Below, piece by piece: positions 1-6,330 of a DNA stretch of 8,176 nt. The notes below the pieces were generated by a model. That model was not told where the DNA came from, searched no databases, and saw only the letters and a program-made list of their open reading frames with translations. The stretch is taken from the NCBI GenBank assembly GCA_009835515.1, contig VXXH01000233.1, positions 1 to 8,176 on the forward strand. Reading direction: 5' to 3'. This stretch comes from Candidatus Poribacteria bacterium (lineage in GTDB: Bacteria; Poribacteria; WGA-4E; WGA-3G). Each line of letters starts with the position of its first letter. The stretch's first letter is position 1. The translations under genes and the position numbers were made by a program.

Positions 1-31
1 ATTAGGAAAATCAACCGGGTAATGCACCTTG

Positions 32-1924
32 TTAATTTACACCCGTAAATATCCCTATGACCATCCAGAACCCTACGATACCGAATTCACCGATGATCAA
101 TCCCATAAAGAGGGGGCGGAACCGCCGATAGTATCCGATGCCGCCTGATTTGAGTGCCAGATACTTCAAAAACCAGCCGACACACATGCAAGACCAGAGA
201 AAATAAGATGAATAAACCGCACCCATCACATATCCAATTGGGTGAAGTTGCCACCACATAAACTGACGCTGCATAATCAGTAAAAAGCCGGTGATGCCAG
301 CACCCAAGAGCATGCTGTATGCCTCGTCTAATTTCATGTCTTTCGGATACTGAATCAGGGAAACCATATGATTGAAATATCTTGGGGAACCCACGAAGGG
401 TCCCCTTTGTAGATTTAAGCCGCCTTTTTCATAAATCAAGGGCAGTGATGCAGCGTAGGAAACACCGATAGCGACAACAATAGCAAGTGCCATCGCACCG
501 AGTATACTTCTCCGACTTAATCGAACAGGATCCGCTGCTTTTAACCCGTGTAGAACACTCGGCATTAGAATACCGCCCCAGTCGCGCATCATTACCCGCT
601 GAAACCCTAAGAGGGACAGACTGCTTGCGTCGATGATCCTTGAGCCAGCGATAATCTCGAAATATTCGACGGGGTACATCGGTGCTTGGATCAGTAGCAT
701 TCCACCGTTGACTACCATCCATGATAACGCAGTAGAAGCAATTAAAAAAAGTGCGATAATGCTACAGACAACCCAAAGTGACATGCCAGCGTAGACACAG
801 AGCCCAGCAAGCAGTAAGAAACTAAAGATGGTTCCCAGGACTGCCCATCTATACGGCAATGCCTCGTCTGAATCGTCAATCGTTGTGGAGGCAGCAGACT
901 CCAGAAATGTACGTTTCAAAAGGTCTTTTATATGAGATCGACTGTTAAGCAAGAAGGCGAGAACCATGACGACATAGGCAGCCATTGTCTGGCCTCTCGC
1001 GGATATCCACGGACTGATAGGAATCGCAAAAGCGTTAATGATGATGTACTGTAACTTGAAGAATAGAAAGAAAAACCAGCAGCTAAACGATACCTCCATA
1101 GCGAGGAAGTATGTTATACCGATAACGGAAAAATAGAGAAAAAACCGAAATTGCGGCCACCACCCCATCACGATCCATGGACGTTCCGTGAATGGGGTAT
1201 ACAAGTCGTACCGATTCGGAATGGTCGGTAATGCGGGAACATACTCATGCAATCCGTTGAGCAGATGAAACGCGGCGGCGATAGCAAAACCTACCCATAT
1301 TAGTGGATTCCTGAAAAAGCCATCCAGAGGACGATGTGTTGATGCCTGCTGAACCATCTCTACGGGTATAGTAACGAGCGGAAATATGAACCGCTCGCGT
1401 TCAATCCACTGTTTCCGTATCACAATTGATACGCAGATAATCAGGCAGTAGAGTAAGAGGATGAAAACTGTCCAGACGATGAGCGGTTTTATCCAGAGTA
1501 CCCAAGGTACAGACGACTCCCCTTCATAGAAATCCGTAACGGCGTGCATATCCCACACAATTAACCATTCTGGAAAATGTGGGTGAAGCGTTTCTGCCCA
1601 TTCGTTCTCAGGTGTCGCAAAATAGACGGGTGCTGCCAGATACGGGAGTAAATATCCGATCATCCCTTTTGATGGAATTGCTGAACTTACCCCCATCATT
1701 ACCCATACGACCATCAACTCTGCTGGACTTAGCACCGCCCGAGGCACGACTTTTTTTGCAATCGGATTGATGACTAAGGTGAGAAAAATCAGCGTAAAAA
1801 CTGCCCCTAAAGGAAAGTGATTTCCTGAGATATCGGTCCCTTGGAGGTAGTAGTCATTATAGGGGGTAATCGCCGTTTGTACGACGACGAGGGCCAAACC
1901 GATTAAAACTGCTCGTACGGTCAT
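32..1924 (-). CDS. Polytopic membrane protein, DUF6785/DUF6784 (OPT-like) type, possible transporter
   Basis: Integral inner-membrane protein of 630 residues with no known substrate. Hydrophobic segments are visible near residues 4-20, 38-56, 68-84, 140-170, 206-224, 258-300, 312-327, 358-404 (two), 473-495, 537-552, 562-586 and 604-627, so about 12-14 spans. Landmarks I associate with this family are RERFIFPLVTIPVEM at 176-190, WWQLHPIGYVMG at 557-568 and YYRRFRPLFMGLIIGEF at 598-614. Family recognition is from memory of such proteins in Poribacteria and Planctomycetes, which resemble oligopeptide transporters; transport itself is not demonstrated. The ATG start follows a GAAGGGGG Shine-Dalgarno-like stretch (1931-1938) with 6 nt spacing. 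The gene lies 30 nt downstream of the sulfatase on the same strand, so the two probably share a transcript and perhaps a substrate. It ends in TAA with only 31 nt left in the window, where I see no terminator. The reading frame is certain; the function is not. Confidence 0.85.
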   Translation of the reverse strand: MTVRAVLIGLALVVVQTAITPYNDYYLQGTDISGNHFPLGAVFTLIFLTLVINPIAKKVVPRAVLSPAELMVVWVMMGVSSAIPSKGMIGYLLPYLAAPVYFATPENEWAETLHPHFPEWLIVWDMHAVTDFYEGESSVPWVLWIKPLIVWTVFILLLYCLIICVSIVIRKQWIERERFIFPLVTIPVEMVQQASTHRPLDGFFRNPLIWVGFAIAAAFHLLNGLHEYVPALPTIPNRYDLYTPFTERPWIVMGWWPQFRFFLYFSVIGITYFLAMEVSFSCWFFFLFFKLQYIIINAFAIPISPWISARGQTMAAYVVMVLAFLLNSRSHIKDLLKRTFLESAASTTIDDSDEALPYRWAVLGTIFSFLLLAGLCVYAGMSLWVVCSIIALFLIASTALSWMVVNGGMLLIQAPMYPVEYFEIIAGSRIIDASSLSLLGFQRVMMRDWGGILMPSVLHGLKAADPVRLSRRSILGAMALAIVVAIGVSYAASLPLIYEKGGLNLQRGPFVGSPRYFNHMVSLIQYPKDMKLDEAYSMLLGAGITGFLLIMQRQFMWWQLHPIGYVMGAVYSSYFLWSCMCVGWFLKYLALKSGGIGYYRRFRPLFMGLIIGEFGIVGFWMVIGIFTGVN

Positions 1925-1954
1925 CTATTTCCCCCTTCTTATAGGCAAAAAACA

Positions 1955-3415
1955 CTAATGCGAAGCGACGCGAGGTATCATCTGAGGGTGCGCATAGATG
2001 GCGGCATCGAAGCTCTTTTGCATCAATTCCCACTTGACAGCTTGGTAATCGGCATGCTCGGAAAGGTCGTTGTGTTCCCACGGGTCATTGTCAAGGTCGT
2101 AGAGTTCACAAACCCCTTTTTGATGGTACACGACGAGTTTCCAGCGTCGATCCCGATACATCGTGGCGTGGGTCTGGTCGGGCATTGAGATTGCATCGAA
2201 AAATTCGCAACGAACCGCCTCTCGATGCTTGTCAGCAGGGACATCACCACGCAAGAGTGGCGCGAGCGATTTACCCTGGACGTAATAAGGGATGTCTGCA
2301 CCCAACACATCGTACAGTGTCGGGACAATATCGAGCAGTTCAACAAGAGCATTGCTTTGGACATCCTGCAAGAAATGGTTTTGCCAAGAAATAATGAGCG
2401 GCACCCGTACCGATCCTTCGTAAAAACGACAGCCTTTGTATACCAACCCGTGGTCACCGAGTGCCTCTCCGTGGTCCGACGTGAAGATAATAATAGTATC
2501 TTCACGGAGTCCTTCGGCATCAAGATAGTCAAGGATACGTCCGAATTCGTGGTCGAGTTGTTCAATCATGGCGTAATAAGACGCTTGCATCCGCTTGTCG
2601 TCCCACTCTGAAGGGGGTTTTGCCTGAGATTGGAAATCGATGCCTGCCTCTGTCAATTTCGACTGAAAGGCGATGTCGCTTTCTTGGAAGTGTGGACCGG
2701 GCAGTGTTTCTGGGTCGTATCGCCGGTAATACTCCCAAGGTGCATCAAAGGGTGGGTGTGGGTCAAACGGATTGAGGCTCAGCAGCCACGGTTGATTTTC
2801 TCGACGATTTTTCTCAATAAATTCAACTGTTTTTTCGGTGCACCAGTAGGTCTGGTGAAGATGCGGGGGAACGTTATCGAGATCGGAAGTCGGTGCATTC
2901 ACGCGTCCTGTCCTGTTCGGGTACTTTTGCGAGATTGCCTTCGCTCCAATCAACGCTTCAGGATCAACACCTTGTCCACGTTGCCAATCTGCGTATTCGT
3001 GTCCCAAAGCATTCGGCTTTCCGTGGTCGTGGCTATATTGGAAGTAGCGATAACCATCGTTGACGCGGTTTTCTTGTGCTTCATAAGCACTTGCGAGATG
3101 GAGTTTGCCAATCAACCCGCAGTCGTAGCCATCCTGTGCGAGGGCATGGGTAATCAGCCGGTCTTCGTAATATTCGGGGAAAACTGGGTTACCATTGCCG
3201 GTAACGCTCGCGGCTGACGGATACATACCGGTCATGAAACTTGCGCGAGAAGGCGTGCAAATAGGAGATTGACAATAAGCGTGCGTGAATGTGACCGATT
3301 GACCCATAAATTCGTCGAGTCTCGGTGTATTAATATGTGGATTTCCTAACGCTCCGATGGTGTCGAAACGTTGTTGGTCTGTACAATACCATAGGATATT
3401 TGGACGTTTTGACAT
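1955..3415 (-). CDS. Sulfatase (formylglycine-dependent, cysteine type), no signal peptide
   Basis: Hydrolyses sulfate esters; 486 residues, alkaline-phosphatase-like fold. The signature C-T-P-S-R lies at 53-57 followed by ASFMTG, so Cys53 should be oxidised to formylglycine by a maturase not in this window. Other active-site elements are visible: D13-Q14 (metal), the GKLH motif with K104 and H106, DPHPPFD at 218-224 with H220, and TSDHGEALGDHG at 312-323 with metal ligands D314 and H315, then K327. The C-terminal part (MYRDRRWKLVVY at 419-430, ELYDLDNDPWE at 437-447) is the usual sulfatase ending. The start is firm: AAGGAG at 3421-3426 lies 5 nt before ATG, and an in-frame TAA lies at 3437-3439 just upstream, so no signal peptide has been missed. 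The enzyme should be cytoplasmic, unlike most polysaccharide sulfatases. Substrate unknown: it could act on an aryl, choline-like or small sugar sulfate. It is followed 30 nt later by a membrane protein gene. Confidence 0.95.
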   Translation of the reverse strand: MSKRPNILWYCTDQQRFDTIGALGNPHINTPRLDEFMGQSVTFTHAYCQSPICTPSRASFMTGMYPSAASVTGNGNPVFPEYYEDRLITHALAQDGYDCGLIGKLHLASAYEAQENRVNDGYRYFQYSHDHGKPNALGHEYADWQRGQGVDPEALIGAKAISQKYPNRTGRVNAPTSDLDNVPPHLHQTYWCTEKTVEFIEKNRRENQPWLLSLNPFDPHPPFDAPWEYYRRYDPETLPGPHFQESDIAFQSKLTEAGIDFQSQAKPPSEWDDKRMQASYYAMIEQLDHEFGRILDYLDAEGLREDTIIIFTSDHGEALGDHGLVYKGCRFYEGSVRVPLIISWQNHFLQDVQSNALVELLDIVPTLYDVLGADIPYYVQGKSLAPLLRGDVPADKHREAVRCEFFDAISMPDQTHATMYRDRRWKLVVYHQKGVCELYDLDNDPWEHNDLSEHADYQAVKWELMQKSFDAAIYAHPQMIPRVASH

Positions 3416-3614
3416 TTTTACTCCTTTTTGCGGGTTTTATAGGGTTGTCGTTAAATACAGATTCAATTTAGACAGATAATGAATCAAGGGCAATGTGCGT
3501 GGCATTCATCGAGATTGGACGGGGCATCAAAAATCGAGAATCAACTATGTTCGTGTCGAAACTATAGGAATCTTGAAGCTTCTTGAGAGGTGAAACTCAA
3601 TATATCACTGCTCG
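3416..3614 (-). other. Intergenic region between reductase and sulfatase genes
   Basis: This is the only sizeable gap inside the minus-strand gene group. It holds the sulfatase Shine-Dalgarno, weak promoter-like boxes, the GATTCA inverted repeat and two copies of ATCGAGA (3508-3514 and 3533-3539). There is no convincing rho-independent terminator for the reductase, so read-through from the reductase into the sulfatase operon is possible. No credible small gene was found. Confidence 0.5.
3460..3485. promoter_or_regulatory. Inverted repeat GATTCA-N14-TGAATC upstream of the sulfatase gene
   Basis: A perfect 6-nt inverted repeat with a 14-nt spacer lies 45-70 nt upstream of the sulfatase ATG, within the 199-nt gap after the aldo/keto reductase. 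On the minus strand a TATAAA (about 20 nt before ATG) and a weak TTGCCC-17-TAAATT pair are also present. The TATAAA has no convincing -35 at normal distance. The region probably holds the promoter of the sulfatase operon, and the repeat could be a regulator site, but six-base arms can occur by chance. Confidence 0.25.
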
Positions 3615-4574
3615 CTACCACGCGTACGCTTCTGGGGCTTCACCACCGGGTCCTGTCCAAATCTCATTGAGTCTTGCGAGTACTTCATCATCCAATTCCA
3701 ATTCCAAAACGGACAAGTTATCTTCAAGTTGTTCGACCGTCCGCGGTCCGATGATCGGTGCTGTGATGTCGGAATTGCTGAGGACCCATGCCAAAGCGAC
3801 GTTAGCCGGGGGTTGCCCTATTGATGCGCAGAGTTCTTCATACGCTTCCAACTGCGATCGGTGCCTCTCAATCGTTTGTCTAAGTGATTCCCTACCTCGC
3901 CGTCCGGTGGTTGGGTTGTCGAGTACACCGCAGAGCAATCCACCGCCCATCGGACTATATGGAATGACTCCCAAACCGAGTTCGCGACAACATGGGAGCA
4001 CCTCAAGCTCAATTGTCCGACTCCGGAGATTATACACGCTCTGTTCTGAGACAAGCCCAAGAAAATTGCGCTGGGCAGCGATGCCCTGTGCACGAGCAAT
4101 GTCCCACGCAGCGAAGTTACTACTACCAACGTACAGGATTTTACCTTCACGTACCAATTGCTCCATCCCCTGCCAAATCTCATCCCACGGTGTGCGGCGA
4201 TCAACATGATGCATCTGGTAGAGATCTATGTGATCGGTCTGCAGACGGCGTAGACTATCTTCGCACGCCCGACGGATATGATATGCCGACAGACGACCAT
4301 CATTCGGACCCTCACCCGTCTTGCCATACAATTTAGTCGCCAGAACAATCTGATCGCGCCGACTTTTATCCGCTGCCAACCAGTTTCCAACAATCGTCTC
4401 CGTTAAACCTTCGTTATAGATGTTAGCGGTATCGAAAAAGTTAATTCCGGCTTGCAGAGCCCGACTCATCACGGAAAGTGCGTCCTTTTCGGATGCGTGT
4501 CTGCCGAAATTGACGGTGCCGAGACAGAGACGGCTCACCCGTAGCCCAATTCGGCCGAGATAGGTATATTCCAT
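3615..4574 (-). CDS. Aldo/keto reductase, NADPH-dependent type
   Basis: Soluble (beta/alpha)8-barrel oxidoreductase of 319 residues, the normal size for the family, expected to reduce an aldehyde or ketone with NAD(P)H. It opens with YLGRIGLRVSRLCLGT (about 3-19). The catalytic tetrad can be assigned as D48 (FFDTANIYNEG), Y53, K81 (LATKLYG) and H122 (LYQMHHVD). Cofactor-binding elements follow: SSNFAAWD, then SVYNLRSR, then GVIPYSPMGGG, and near the C-terminus the phosphate-binding stretch APIIGPRTVEQLEDNL. It ends in GGEAPEAYAW. The start is chosen at 4574 because AGGAG (4583-4587) lies 8 nt upstream; a longer frame opening with TTG at 4646 adds 24 residues unlike the family N-terminus. The gene is divergent from the M81 gene and lies 199 nt upstream of the sulfatase on the same strand. 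Substrate unknown; a sugar or sugar-derived carbonyl would fit the setting, but this is inference. Confidence 0.93.
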   Translation of the reverse strand: MEYTYLGRIGLRVSRLCLGTVNFGRHASEKDALSVMSRALQAGINFFDTANIYNEGLTETIVGNWLAADKSRRDQIVLATKLYGKTGEGPNDGRLSAYHIRRACEDSLRRLQTDHIDLYQMHHVDRRTPWDEIWQGMEQLVREGKILYVGSSNFAAWDIARAQGIAAQRNFLGLVSEQSVYNLRSRTIELEVLPCCRELGLGVIPYSPMGGGLLCGVLDNPTTGRRGRESLRQTIERHRSQLEAYEELCASIGQPPANVALAWVLSNSDITAPIIGPRTVEQLEDNLSVLELELDDEVLARLNEIWTGPGGEAPEAYAW

Positions 4575-4582
4575 AGCGATTT

Positions 4583-4587
4583 CTCCT
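4583..4587 (-). promoter_or_regulatory. Shine-Dalgarno AGGAG deciding the aldo/keto reductase start
   Basis: On the minus strand AGGAG stands 8 nt before the ATG at 4572-4574, whose product begins MEYTYLGRIGL, the usual family N-terminus. This rules in the shorter start over the TTG at 4644-4646. Confidence 0.8.
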
Positions 4588-4637
4588 ATGACTAGCTGTA
4601 TTGATGTTGGTAACCCTGAAATCTGGCAGCGAAGCAC

Positions 4638-4658
4638 TTCTATCAACTATTCTATCAA
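4638..4658 (-). repeat. Tandem direct repeat TTGATAGAA, period 12
   Basis: On the minus strand the 9-mer TTGATAGAA occurs twice, at 4650-4658 and 4638-4646, offset by 12 nt, about 65-85 nt upstream of the reductase ATG. The upstream copy contains TAGAAT (4649-4654), a fair -10 hexamer, though I find no good -35 at 16-18 nt. It may be part of the reductase promoter or a pair of regulator half-sites on nearly the same helix face. Confidence 0.35.
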
Positions 4659-4688
4659 ATCTCGGCTTTTTGATTAACAAAAATCTGG

Positions 4689-4757
4689 TGGTTAGTTATC
4701 GGTTGTTGGTTTTCAGTTTGCCTCGCAGTGAGAGTGATCAGCCATCAGCAGTCAAGA
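4689..4757. other. Intergenic stretch of short reiterated motifs (GGTT-rich and ATCAGC-rich)
   Basis: The left part is built of GGTT/GTTA/GTTG words (ggtggttagttatcggttg, then ttggtt). The right part has ATCAGC twice in quick succession (gatcagccatcagcagtc). It looks like the worn remnant of a short dispersed intergenic repeat. No coding potential is visible. Whether it recurs in the genome cannot be judged from one window. Confidence 0.25.
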
Positions 4758-4765
4758 ATTTCTGC

Positions 4766-4780
4766 TTGTCACGCTGACAA
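4766..4780. promoter_or_regulatory. Operator-like inverted repeat TTGTCA-CGC-TGACAA over the -35 box
   Basis: A perfect 6-3-6 palindrome whose left arm is the -35 hexamer itself. A dimeric repressor bound here would block RNA polymerase. No regulator gene is present in the window, so the partner is unknown. Arms do not extend further (C at 4765 against A at 4781). Confidence 0.45.
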
Positions 4781-4794
4781 AGATGTGGTATATT
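4766..4794 (+). promoter_or_regulatory. Sigma70-type promoter for the M81/propeller operon
   Basis: TTGTCA (4766-4771), a 17-nt spacer and TATATT (4789-4794) give five of six consensus matches in each box at ideal spacing. Transcription would start near 4801, leaving a leader of about 27 nt that contains the GGAGG at 4813-4817 before the ATG at 4828. The placement is consistent with the chosen M81 start, since an upstream in-frame ATG at 4783 would lie inside the promoter spacer. Confidence 0.7.
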
Positions 4795-4812
4795 TGTTTC
4801 ACAATCTATAGT

Positions 4813-4817
4813 GGAGG
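4813..4817 (+). promoter_or_regulatory. Shine-Dalgarno GGAGG deciding the M81 start
   Basis: GGAGG (within gtggaggaagg) lies 10 nt before the ATG at 4828-4830. The product from this ATG begins MRIAVGCIGHETNTF, the expected M81 N-terminus, so the 15 extra codons back to 4783 are not part of the protein. Confidence 0.75.
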
Positions 4818-4827
4818 AAGGCAGCCC

Positions 4828-6318
4828 ATGCGAATCGCAGTCGGTTGTATCGGACACGAAACCAATACATTTTCACCTGTCGCGACAACTCTTGATAACT
4901 TTAAAAAGGGGAGTTACCACCGCGGAGACGAAATTATCACCGCGTTTCGAGGGACCCGAACGATTACCGGTGGTTTCCTTAATGTCGCCGAACAACTCAA
5001 TTTACAACCTGTCCCGCTGCTGTGGACGTTTGCGACACCGTCTGGCATGGTAGAGCATACTGCTTATCAGACACTCAAGACGGAGTTCTTAGAACTTTTG
5101 CAGAACGCCGGAGAACTTGACGGGGTGCTCCTCGACTTACACGGTGCGATGGTAACAGATGAACTTGAGGATGCAGAAGGGGACTTAATTCAAGCGGTAC
5201 GTGAGATCGTAGGCACAACATGGATCGTCACAACGCTTGACCTACACGCGAATATTACCCCCAAAATGGCAGATTACTCCGACGTTATCATCGGATTCGA
5301 TACCTATCCGCATGTAGATTGCTATGAACGCGGGTTTGAAGCTGGACAGCTGCTCTTTGGTATGAATGAGGGTAAGATTCAACCGACGATGGCATACCGT
5401 CAACTTCCACTACTGACAGCACCTCCTGCGCAATGCACAATGAAAACCCCAATGACGGACGTGGTCAACGCACTTCATGCGCTTGAAACCGAACCCGGTG
5501 TTGTGACAGCGACCCTTTCTATGGGCTTCCCGTTCGCCGATATAACGGATGCTGGCGTTTCAATACTTGTTACCACTAACGGGGATATGGCACTCGCGGG
5601 AGTCTACGCTGATCAGTTTGCGTCCGATATTTGGGAGATGCGCGAACAGTTCACGTTTAATCTACATACTGTTGAAGCCGCAATTGAAATCGCCAATCAG
5701 GCAGATGGCAAGCCGATTGTACTTGCTGATGGTGCGGATAATCCCGGCGGTGGTGGTCCCTGTGACGGTACAACGATTCTACAAAAATTCATAGAAGCAG
5801 ATGTTCAAGATGCCGTTGTCGCGGTGATCGCAGACCCTGAATCGGTCGCCCAGGCAGTCGCGGCGGGTGTCGGAAACAGCGTCCAATTGAATGTCGGTGG
5901 GAAAACGGACACACAACACGGAGCACCCGTGGCACTCACAGGGGATGTCAAAGTGCTTTCTGACGGCAGATTTGTTCTCAAGGGTCCGATGGGGCGTGGC
6001 ACTACCGGGAACATGGGTAGGACGGCTGTCATTCAAGTCGGCGGCGTTGAGGTTATCTTGACGGAGAGGCGGATTCAACCTTACGATGCTGAGGTGCTTC
6101 GGAGTGTTGGGATTGAGCCGCGAGCGCGCAAACTCATCGCCCTCAAATCTGCTGTGCATTTCCGAGCGGATTACACACCCATCGCACATCAGATTTTGGA
6201 AGTGGAGACCCCTGGTGTTCATAGCCCAAATCTCTTCAACTACGATTACCAGAAATTAAGGTGTCCGGTCTATCCACTGGATTCAACCGTCTCTTACGGT
6301 AGATCCGAGTCAACTTAA
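4828..6318 (+). CDS. M81 family (MlrC-like) zinc metallohydrolase
   Basis: 496 residues, full length for the family. The named member, MlrC, cleaves linearised microcystin peptide; most relatives, this one included, have unknown substrates. The N-terminal domain (about 1-290) starts with GCIGHETNTF (6-15) and carries DLHGAM at 103-108, DLHAN at 138-142 and YPHVDCYERG at 160-169. D138, H140 and H162 have the spacing of the family zinc ligands. The C-terminal MlrC domain (about 298-485) opens with DGADNPGGGG (301-310) and closes with HSPNLFNYDY and CPVYPLD, the typical ending. No signal peptide or membrane span is visible, so it should be cytoplasmic. It is the first gene of a two-gene operon with the propeller protein, whose start is 12 nt past this stop codon and in the same frame. 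Transcription is probably from the promoter at 4766-4794. Family confidence is high; the substrate may be a peptide or amide conjugate. Confidence 0.93.
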   Translation: MRIAVGCIGHETNTFSPVATTLDNFKKGSYHRGDEIITAFRGTRTITGGFLNVAEQLNLQPVPLLWTFATPSGMVEHTAYQTLKTEFLELLQNAGELDGVLLDLHGAMVTDELEDAEGDLIQAVREIVGTTWIVTTLDLHANITPKMADYSDVIIGFDTYPHVDCYERGFEAGQLLFGMNEGKIQPTMAYRQLPLLTAPPAQCTMKTPMTDVVNALHALETEPGVVTATLSMGFPFADITDAGVSILVTTNGDMALAGVYADQFASDIWEMREQFTFNLHTVEAAIEIANQADGKPIVLADGADNPGGGGPCDGTTILQKFIEADVQDAVVAVIADPESVAQAVAAGVGNSVQLNVGGKTDTQHGAPVALTGDVKVLSDGRFVLKGPMGRGTTGNMGRTAVIQVGGVEVILTERRIQPYDAEVLRSVGIEPRARKLIALKSAVHFRADYTPIAHQILEVETPGVHSPNLFNYDYQKLRCPVYPLDSTVSYGRSEST

Positions 6319-6323
6319 AAGGA
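6317..6323 (+). promoter_or_regulatory. Shine-Dalgarno AAAAGGA overlapping the M81 stop codon, serving a GTG start
   Basis: AAAAGGA overlaps the TAA of the M81 gene and stands 7 nt before GTG 6331-6333. The ATG at 6329-6331 overlaps the GTG but is followed at once by TGG TAG, so it cannot start the gene. Overlap of stop codon and ribosome site suggests translational coupling. Confidence 0.6.
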
Positions 6324-6330
6324 TAGAAAT

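Noticed and set aside
2023..2565. Minus-strand frame of 180 codons overlapping the sulfatase in another frame
   Set aside because: The sulfatase frame carries the D314-H315 metal site across this stretch; the alternative translation shows no domain.
2630..3217. Plus-strand open frame of 195 codons opposite the sulfatase
   Set aside because: Antisense to conserved sulfatase motifs; cysteine- and valine-rich translation typical of a shadow frame.
3468..3527. 19-codon minus-strand frame (MPRPISMNATHIALDSLSV) in the gap before the sulfatase gene
   Set aside because: No Shine-Dalgarno and no family resemblance; a frame of this length is expected by chance. A leader peptide role cannot be argued from the sequence.
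3583..3600. Possible terminator hairpin TTGAG-N8-CTCAA after the reductase gene
   Set aside because: Only a 5-bp, weak stem with no T-run after it on the minus strand.
3583..4209. Plus-strand open frame of 208 codons opposite the aldo/keto reductase
   Set aside because: It is antisense to a gene with a full catalytic tetrad, its translation is serine-rich and resembles no family, and it has no credible ribosome site.
4575..4646. 24-residue N-terminal extension of the aldo/keto reductase from TTG at 4646
   Set aside because: The internal ATG at 4574 has AGGAG at 8 nt and begins with the family N-terminus; the TTG lies within the direct repeat of the presumed promoter region.
4747..4766. AGCAG-N10-CTGCT hairpin just upstream of the M81 promoter
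   Set aside because: Five-base arms with a 10-nt loop and no T-run; most likely chance within the ATCAGC-rich stretch.
4783..4827. 15-residue N-terminal extension of the M81 protein from ATG at 4783
   Set aside because: This ATG lies between the -35 and -10 boxes of the promoter, upstream of the predicted transcript start, while ATG 4828 has a GGAGG and the family N-terminus.
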